Under the pieces are notes generated by a model. The model made no database searches and was not told where the DNA came from. It saw only the letters and a program-made list of their open reading frames with translations. The translations under genes and the position numbers were made by a program. Positions 6,817 to 11,214 of a stretch of DNA of 11,214 nt are shown one piece after another (position 1 is the first letter of the stretch; each line of letters opens with the position of its first letter). Origin of the DNA: Anaerolineae bacterium (GTDB lineage Bacteria; Chloroflexota; Anaerolineae; B4-G1); NCBI GenBank assembly GCA_030620125.1, contig JAUXFI010000046.1, positions 1 through 11,214 of the forward strand. Direction: 5' to 3'.

Positions 6817-8802
6817 ATGTTCGGACAGAAGACGCAAGAGGTGAATGGAGAGCCAAGACCCGCCGGAAGATGGCGTATTGCGAACAAGCTGACCGTCGCC
6901 TCTGTGCTGATGATCTTGCTGACGCTGCTGGCTGGGGGAGTCGGCCTCTGGCAGGTGGTCACCATTGGCCAGGCGGTCAGTAGCGCGCGCGAAAAGGAGC
7001 AACAACGGGCGTGGTCCCTGGAATTGCTGGCCGCAGGGCACAGGCTCGTCGCGTCGCTGGACCACATGCTTCTAACCCAGGATTCAGCCTTGATGAGTAC
7101 GGACGTTCCAGTGTCCCTGGGCTACCTCATCTTTTATATGGAGACCATACAGGAATCTGGCGGCGGCCCGCAGACTGCGGACTCTCTCAGAGAGATGCAG
7201 GCGACCTACGACGAGTTGCGCCGGGCAGTGAGTGAGGTGGACGTGCTGGCTCGACAGGAATACTGGACGGAGGTGGATGCGGCGCTGCAGCGGGAGGTCA
7301 GGCCAGCCAACGAGTATATGAATCTCCTCATCCGGCGGCTGGTGCAGCGGGCTGATCGTGATTTGGAAGCGGCGACTCTACGCGCCCAGATGGTGGTCCG
7401 GCGGGCAACCTTGCTGCTGGCTGCCTTGGTGGCGTTGACTACGGTTGTTGCTTTGGGCTGGAGGCAATTCGTGTTCCGGGGGATGATCAGGTCTATCACC
7501 GAACTGCGGCAGGGGGTAGCGCGCATCAGCAGTGGTGACCTCGAATACAAACTGGATGTTCGGACCGGCGACGAGATTGGGGAATTGGGCGACGAATTCA
7601 ACAAGATGGCGAGCGAGTTGGCCGGGCTGATCGGCGGCCTGGAGCAACGCGTAGCCGAGCGTACGCGCGATCTGGAGCGTCGCGCAATGCAACTGGAGGC
7701 TGCGGCCGAGGTGGCCCGCGACGCCACAGCTATCCGTGACGTGGGCCAGCTACTTGACGATGCGGTGCAGCTTATCTCTGATAGATTCGGCTTTTACCAT
7801 GCCGGCGTCTTTCTCGTAGACGACGAGCGGGAGTATGCCATGCTCTGCGCTGCCTCTTCGGCAGGTGGCAAGCGTATGCTGGCACGGGGTCACAGACTTG
7901 CAGTTGGCAAGGTTGGTATGGTTGGTTACGTCACCAGTATGGGGGAGCCCCGCGTTGCGTTCGACGTGGGCGAGGACGCGACGCACTTTGCCAACCCCGA
8001 TCTGCCCGCGACTCGTTCGGAGATGGCACTGCCGCTGCGTGTGCGCGAGGAGGTCATCGGCGCGTTGGATGTGCAATCCACCAAAGAGGCGGCCTTTAGC
8101 GACGAGGATGTTGCTGCGTTGCAGACGGTGGCCGACCAGTTGGCAGTGGCTATTGAGAATGCGCGCCTCTTTGAACAAACTCAGTCTAGCCTGCGAGAGT
8201 TGGACTCGCTCTACCGCCTGCACGCGCGAGAGGAGTGGGAACAACTGGTCCGGGAGCGCGCTGTGGTCACTGGTTACCACTATAGCCCCACTGGTGTCTC
8301 ACCGGCCGGCGAGGTCTGGTGGCCCGGGATCGGGGAAACGGTGCGACGGGGAGAGACCACGATACTGAGCGACGATGGCGGGGGGCTCCTGACGACGCCT
8401 ATCACGCTGCGCGGTCAGACTATCGGTACCCTCAGTTTCCGCCGTCCGGCGGAAGCGGAGGCGTGGTCTGAGCAGGACGTGGCGCTGATGGAAGCCACAG
8501 CGGACCAGGTGGCGCTGGCGCTGGAGAGCGCCCGTTTGATGCAGGAATCTCAGCAATGGGCGCAGCGCGAGTTCGCCGTCCGCGAAATCGCCGACAAGGT
8601 CAGTTCTGCATTTGATATTGAGACCGTCTTGCGCACGACGGTGGAGGAATTGAGCGCAGTCCTGGGGGCCAGTGGGGCGTTCGTTGAGCTTGGCCTGCCT
8701 CAAGAGGGGATGGCAACCGCGCCCGCTGCCTGGCTGAACTCGCCGGCTCCGCTCGGGACAGACGCTCGCGACCAGGCTCAATTGCCGGAGGAGGAGGTGT
8801 GA
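6817..8802 (+). CDS. Membrane HAMP-GAF sensor protein without output domain
   Basis: The 661-aa product resembles a chemoreceptor or kinase front end with the catalytic part missing. TM1 is about 23-45. An all-helical extracytoplasmic region about 47-193 looks like the four-helix-bundle MCP type. TM2 is about 196-214, HAMP about 217-271, and a coiled coil leads to GAF about 289-452 (FGFYHAGVFLVDD; SEMALPLRVR; ADQLAVAIENARLF). A shorter GAF-like module is at about 458-574 and a half-GAF tail at about 583-627, followed by a disordered end. No HisKA, HATPase, MCP signalling tip or GGDEF is present. ATG 6817 was preferred over in-frame TTG 6802 because GGGGG (6807-6811) sits 5 nt before it. It starts 38 bp after the previous gene, and its stop overlaps the next start. 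Regulation of a partner kinase is inference. Confidence 0.9.
   Translation: MFGQKTQEVNGEPRPAGRWRIANKLTVASVLMILLTLLAGGVGLWQVVTIGQAVSSAREKEQQRAWSLELLAAGHRLVASLDHMLLTQDSALMSTDVPVSLGYLIFYMETIQESGGGPQTADSLREMQATYDELRRAVSEVDVLARQEYWTEVDAALQREVRPANEYMNLLIRRLVQRADRDLEAATLRAQMVVRRATLLLAALVALTTVVALGWRQFVFRGMIRSITELRQGVARISSGDLEYKLDVRTGDEIGELGDEFNKMASELAGLIGGLEQRVAERTRDLERRAMQLEAAAEVARDATAIRDVGQLLDDAVQLISDRFGFYHAGVFLVDDEREYAMLCAASSAGGKRMLARGHRLAVGKVGMVGYVTSMGEPRVAFDVGEDATHFANPDLPATRSEMALPLRVREEVIGALDVQSTKEAAFSDEDVAALQTVADQLAVAIENARLFEQTQSSLRELDSLYRLHAREEWEQLVRERAVVTGYHYSPTGVSPAGEVWWPGIGETVRRGETTILSDDGGGLLTTPITLRGQTIGTLSFRRPAEAEAWSEQDVALMEATADQVALALESARLMQESQQWAQREFAVREIADKVSSAFDIETVLRTTVEELSAVLGASGAFVELGLPQEGMATAPAAWLNSPAPLGTDARDQAQLPEEEV
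8787..8797 (+). promoter_or_regulatory. Strong ribosome binding site with TGATG stop-start overlap
   Basis: GGAGGAGGAGG lies inside the last codons of the upstream gene and 4 nt before ATG 8802, which shares its A with the upstream TGA (8800-8802). This is a classic translational-coupling junction and implies near-stoichiometric synthesis of the two GAF proteins. GTG 8799 is in frame one codon earlier, but the ATG fits better. Confidence 0.75.
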
Positions 8803-10508
8803 TGCAGGGTATGGCGCAGAAGGAAACACCCACTGGCACGGCGCTTGAGACAAACCTGGAATTGCAGGCCTGGCGTACCCGCGCGCTGAACGTCCTTCTG
8901 ACTGTGACATCACTTGTCGCTGCACCGGCCGTTGTGGTCGTCATCGTCGAGGCAGCCCGGAACCCGGAGCAGTGGCCAGCAGCGTTGGTCTTTGTGGCGA
9001 TCTATCTGTTCATAATCGCGTTGGCGGTCTTCCGCCGCATTGCTCCCGGCCTGCGGGCGTGGTGCCTGTTGCTGCTGGGCTACACGGCCGGGGTGCTGGC
9101 CTTCGCCCGGGGCGGGCTGGCGGGAGACGGGCCGATGTATATGCTGGCGTTGCCGGTGCTGGCCACGATCCTCATCGGCGCGCGTTCCGGCCTGGTCATG
9201 ACCATTCTTAGCCTGCTCACTTTTTCCGCCTTCGCCGTCGCCGCCCACCTGGGATGGATGGCGAACTGGCTTATCATACCGGACAACCCGCTTACTCTCG
9301 CAAGTTGGACGAGCAAGGGTACTACCTTTGCGATGTTGGTGGTAGCACTGATGGTATTGCAGTGGCTCTTTAGCCATTCTCAGGCCCGCACCCTGCGCAC
9401 GTCCACGGAGAGGGCAACTGAACTAGGCCAGGCTCACGCTCTCTTGCAGGAACGGGCGGAGGAACTGGACCGGCGCGCTGGCCAGTTGGCCGCACTCAAT
9501 CGCATTGGGCGTCACGTGGCCTCCATCCTCGATCAGCAGGAGCTGCTTCAGCACGCCGTAGACGCCGTGCGGGAGGATCTGGGTTATCTTCAGGCCGCTG
9601 TCCTCCTGGTGGACGAGGAGGCGAAAGCACTCTACGTGACCGCCGCCACCGACAACTTTTGGAAAGTCATCCCTGATGGCTACCGTCAACCTGTGGGCCA
9701 GGGCTTGATTGGAACGGCGGCCGAGATTGGGGAGACGGTATTGGCCAACGATGCGTACAGCGACTCTCGTGCCTACAGGGTAGGGGAGTGGTTCTCTCCT
9801 GCCTCACTCTCGGTGCCGATCAAGACGGGTGAGCGGGTGATCGGGGTTCTGGAGGTAGAGGGCGATGTACCCAATGCCTTTGATGAGAACGATCGGGTAG
9901 GCCTGGAGGTCCTGGCTGACCAGATCGCCATTGCCGTCGAGAACGCCCGCCTCTTCGGCGAGGCTCAAGCCAGCCTGCGGGAACTGGACGCGCTCTATCG
10001 CCAGTATGCTGCTGAGGCCTGGGAGCAGTACGCTCAGGCGAGGCCGGAGGCCATTCGCCATTCCCACGGGAGCGTGATGGAATCATCCCAGGCGTGGCAA
10101 ACAGCCCGTGAGCAAGTCCGCGCGTCGGGTGAAGAGGTTATCTTCACGGGGGGTGATGGCGGTGAAGGTACCGTCCAGTCATTGGCGATGCCGGTCAGTC
10201 TGCGTGGCTTGCCCATTGGCGTGCTTGGCTTCCACCGTCCGACCGGGGCCGGCGCGTGGCAGCCGGAGGAAATAACCATCGTGAGAATGGTCGCCGACCG
10301 GCTGGCGCTGGCGGTGGAGAACATCCGGTTGTTGGAGGATGCGCAGCGGCGTGCCCACGAGGAACATCTCCTCGGTGAGATCACGGCCAGGATTCGCGTT
10401 CCGATGGACATTGAGACAATCTTGCAGACGGCGGTGCGGGAGTTAGGCCAGGCCATGGAAGTGGACAGGGTGTCTGTCTATCTGGCGCCGGAAGAAGAGG
10501 CTGCTTGA
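8802..10508 (+). CDS. Six-helix membrane GAF protein without output domain
   Basis: The 568-aa product has six predicted membrane helices at about 28-191, with GDG at 108-110 in GLAGDGP. This region aligns by eye with the membrane domain of the 4502-6778 protein: GL-x-GDG, then P-x-L, G-x-R-x-G, LT-x-x-AF and a late IP...W-x-S motif. Then come a helical linker, a GAF domain at about 228-386 (NDAYSDSRAYR; SVPIKTGERVIGVLEVEG; ADQIAIAVENARLF), a reduced GAF-like module at about 392-511 and a half-GAF tail at about 517-562. Its first GAF belongs to a different subtype from those of the two preceding genes. There is no Pro-rich N-terminus and no catalytic domain. It is translationally coupled to the upstream gene and is the last gene before a 103-bp gap. 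The ligand of either GAF cannot be told from sequence. Confidence 0.9.
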   Translation: MQGMAQKETPTGTALETNLELQAWRTRALNVLLTVTSLVAAPAVVVVIVEAARNPEQWPAALVFVAIYLFIIALAVFRRIAPGLRAWCLLLLGYTAGVLAFARGGLAGDGPMYMLALPVLATILIGARSGLVMTILSLLTFSAFAVAAHLGWMANWLIIPDNPLTLASWTSKGTTFAMLVVALMVLQWLFSHSQARTLRTSTERATELGQAHALLQERAEELDRRAGQLAALNRIGRHVASILDQQELLQHAVDAVREDLGYLQAAVLLVDEEAKALYVTAATDNFWKVIPDGYRQPVGQGLIGTAAEIGETVLANDAYSDSRAYRVGEWFSPASLSVPIKTGERVIGVLEVEGDVPNAFDENDRVGLEVLADQIAIAVENARLFGEAQASLRELDALYRQYAAEAWEQYAQARPEAIRHSHGSVMESSQAWQTAREQVRASGEEVIFTGGDGGEGTVQSLAMPVSLRGLPIGVLGFHRPTGAGAWQPEEITIVRMVADRLALAVENIRLLEDAQRRAHEEHLLGEITARIRVPMDIETILQTAVRELGQAMEVDRVSVYLAPEEEAA

Positions 10509-10565
10509 GCGCCTGTTCGAAACGCGCTTTGGCTGTATCCACCGCCTCCGGCTGCGGTCGGAGGC
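10508..10565 (+). other. Two weak hairpins at the probable operon end
   Basis: AGCGC/GCGCT (10508-10512 and 10524-10528) and a perfect 7-bp GCCTCCG/CGGAGGC stem with an 8-nt loop (10544-10550 and 10559-10565) lie just after the last GAF-protein stop. Neither is followed by a T tract, so this is not a canonical intrinsic terminator. It may be a weak pause, a processing site or an mRNA 3' stabiliser. The longer gap and the change in base composition of the next gene fit a transcript boundary here. Confidence 0.35.
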
Positions 10566-10611
10566 CTTGCCGAACGAACCGTATTTGTCCTTACAGAGGA
10601 ACGAGGGAGTT

Positions 10612-11214
10612 ATGGATAAGGAAACGCGCAGATTCTTGAAACTCCAGACAAGGCTGGGAATCTATTTGGCTGTCTTGGCCATGCTCGTCGTGACCTTGTC
10701 GCTTTCCGCTCTGTATTTCAGCGCCCGTACCCGGGTACGGCAAGATGTTCGCCATCGTCTGCGTGATATTGTGGGCATCGCAGCTCAACAGATAGATGCT
10801 GATGTCCATAGTACCCTTACCGACCCAGACCAAGAGGACAGTGAGACCTATCTTCAGGTCAAGCATACCTTGCAGCAGATCCGTGATAAGGGCAGTGACC
10901 TGTATTACGTCTACACAATGCGCCTGAACGCTGATGGGCAGATCAGATTCGTCGTAGATGCCGAGGAGAACCCCGATGAAATTGCCCATCTGAGCGAGGT
11001 CTACGATGATGCCAGTGATATGCTGAAAGCAAACATCGTTACGCTTGACCATCCCATCGTAGAGGAGGAATTTTATACGGACAAGTGGGGAGTGTGGCTC
11101 ACAGGGTATGCCCCATTTTATCGGCCTGATGGTCAACTCGAAGGTGTGCTGGGAATAGACATCAAGGCCGATCAAGTAAAGATGTACGAACGACAATTGT
11201 TATGGCGAGCGCTG
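10612..11214 (+). CDS. Cache-type membrane sensor protein, 3' end outside window
   Basis: An open frame of 201 codons runs from ATG 10612 to the window edge with no stop. The start is preceded by AGAGGAACGAGGGAG (10595-10609). There is one membrane helix at about 16-36 after a basic N-terminus. An extracytoplasmic PDC/Cache-like domain runs from about 40 to beyond 190, marked by DLYYVYTMRLNADGQ (97-110), EEEFYTDKWGVWLTGYAPF (151-169) and GVLGIDI (178-184). In the families I know, such N-termini precede HAMP plus kinase, cyclase, GGDEF or PP2C output domains, so the output cannot be named here. It is set off from the operon by 103 bp and is visibly less GC-rich than the preceding genes. It could belong to a separate transcription unit in the same signalling cluster. 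Confidence 0.85.
   Translation, partial: MDKETRRFLKLQTRLGIYLAVLAMLVVTLSLSALYFSARTRVRQDVRHRLRDIVGIAAQQIDADVHSTLTDPDQEDSETYLQVKHTLQQIRDKGSDLYYVYTMRLNADGQIRFVVDAEENPDEIAHLSEVYDDASDMLKANIVTLDHPIVEEEFYTDKWGVWLTGYAPFYRPDGQLEGVLGIDIKADQVKMYERQLLWRAL

Noticed and set aside
7681..8172. Bilin-binding photoreceptor GAF because of a cysteine in the domain
   Set aside because: The Cys lies in the strand region AMLCAAS, not in the Cys-His helix context of phytochrome or cyanobacteriochrome GAF domains.
10544..10565. Intrinsic terminator after the last GAF gene
   Set aside because: The stem is perfect but short and is not followed by a T tract, so it was listed only as a weak hairpin.
10591..11196. Minus-strand open frame of 201 codons opposite the last gene
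   Set aside because: The plus-strand frame starts with a ribosome binding site, a membrane helix and Cache-like motifs; the minus frame shows nothing recognisable.

Overview
The window is a signalling locus with every gene on the + strand. GC-rich coding sequence, stacked GAF domains of a Chloroflexota/Anaerolineae flavour, and an upstream nonamer repeat family that I recall from uncultured environmental genomes suggest a Chloroflexota (Anaerolineae-like) bacterium. That assignment is inference from family resemblance, not a marker gene.

Layout. Positions 1-364 are non-coding and AT-richer. They hold a large imperfect inverted repeat (4-70), a small palindrome (190-209), an 11-bp-spaced direct repeat resembling an OmpR/PhoB-type operator (246-263), and a good sigma-70-type promoter (273-301). 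From 365 to 10508 six junctions of at most 38 bp link seven genes in a probable operon: two single-domain response regulators (365-742, 752-1162); a membrane sensor histidine kinase with dCache, HAMP, GAF, HisKA and HATPase domains (1190-3571); a ParA/Soj-type ATPase (3610-4467); and three membrane GAF proteins with no recognisable output domain (4502-6778, 6817-8802, 8802-10508). After a 103-bp gap with two weak hairpins, a further Cache-type membrane sensor starts at 10612 and runs off the window.

Working model (inference). The kinase phosphorylates one or both receiver proteins. The three GAF proteins are sensory or scaffold subunits that must act through a partner. Each ends in the same half of a GAF domain, which could be a shared docking module. 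The most interesting link is between the ParA ATPase, which has no ParB in the window, and the gene directly after it. That gene's product starts with a short basic motif resembling the ParA-activating N-terminus of ParB, followed by a Pro/Glu-rich tandem-repeat tether and a six-helix membrane domain. This arrangement would let ParA position a membrane signalling assembly on the nucleoid, as ParA-like proteins do for some chemoreceptor clusters.

No rRNA, tRNA, CRISPR array, insertion sequence or replication origin was recognised.
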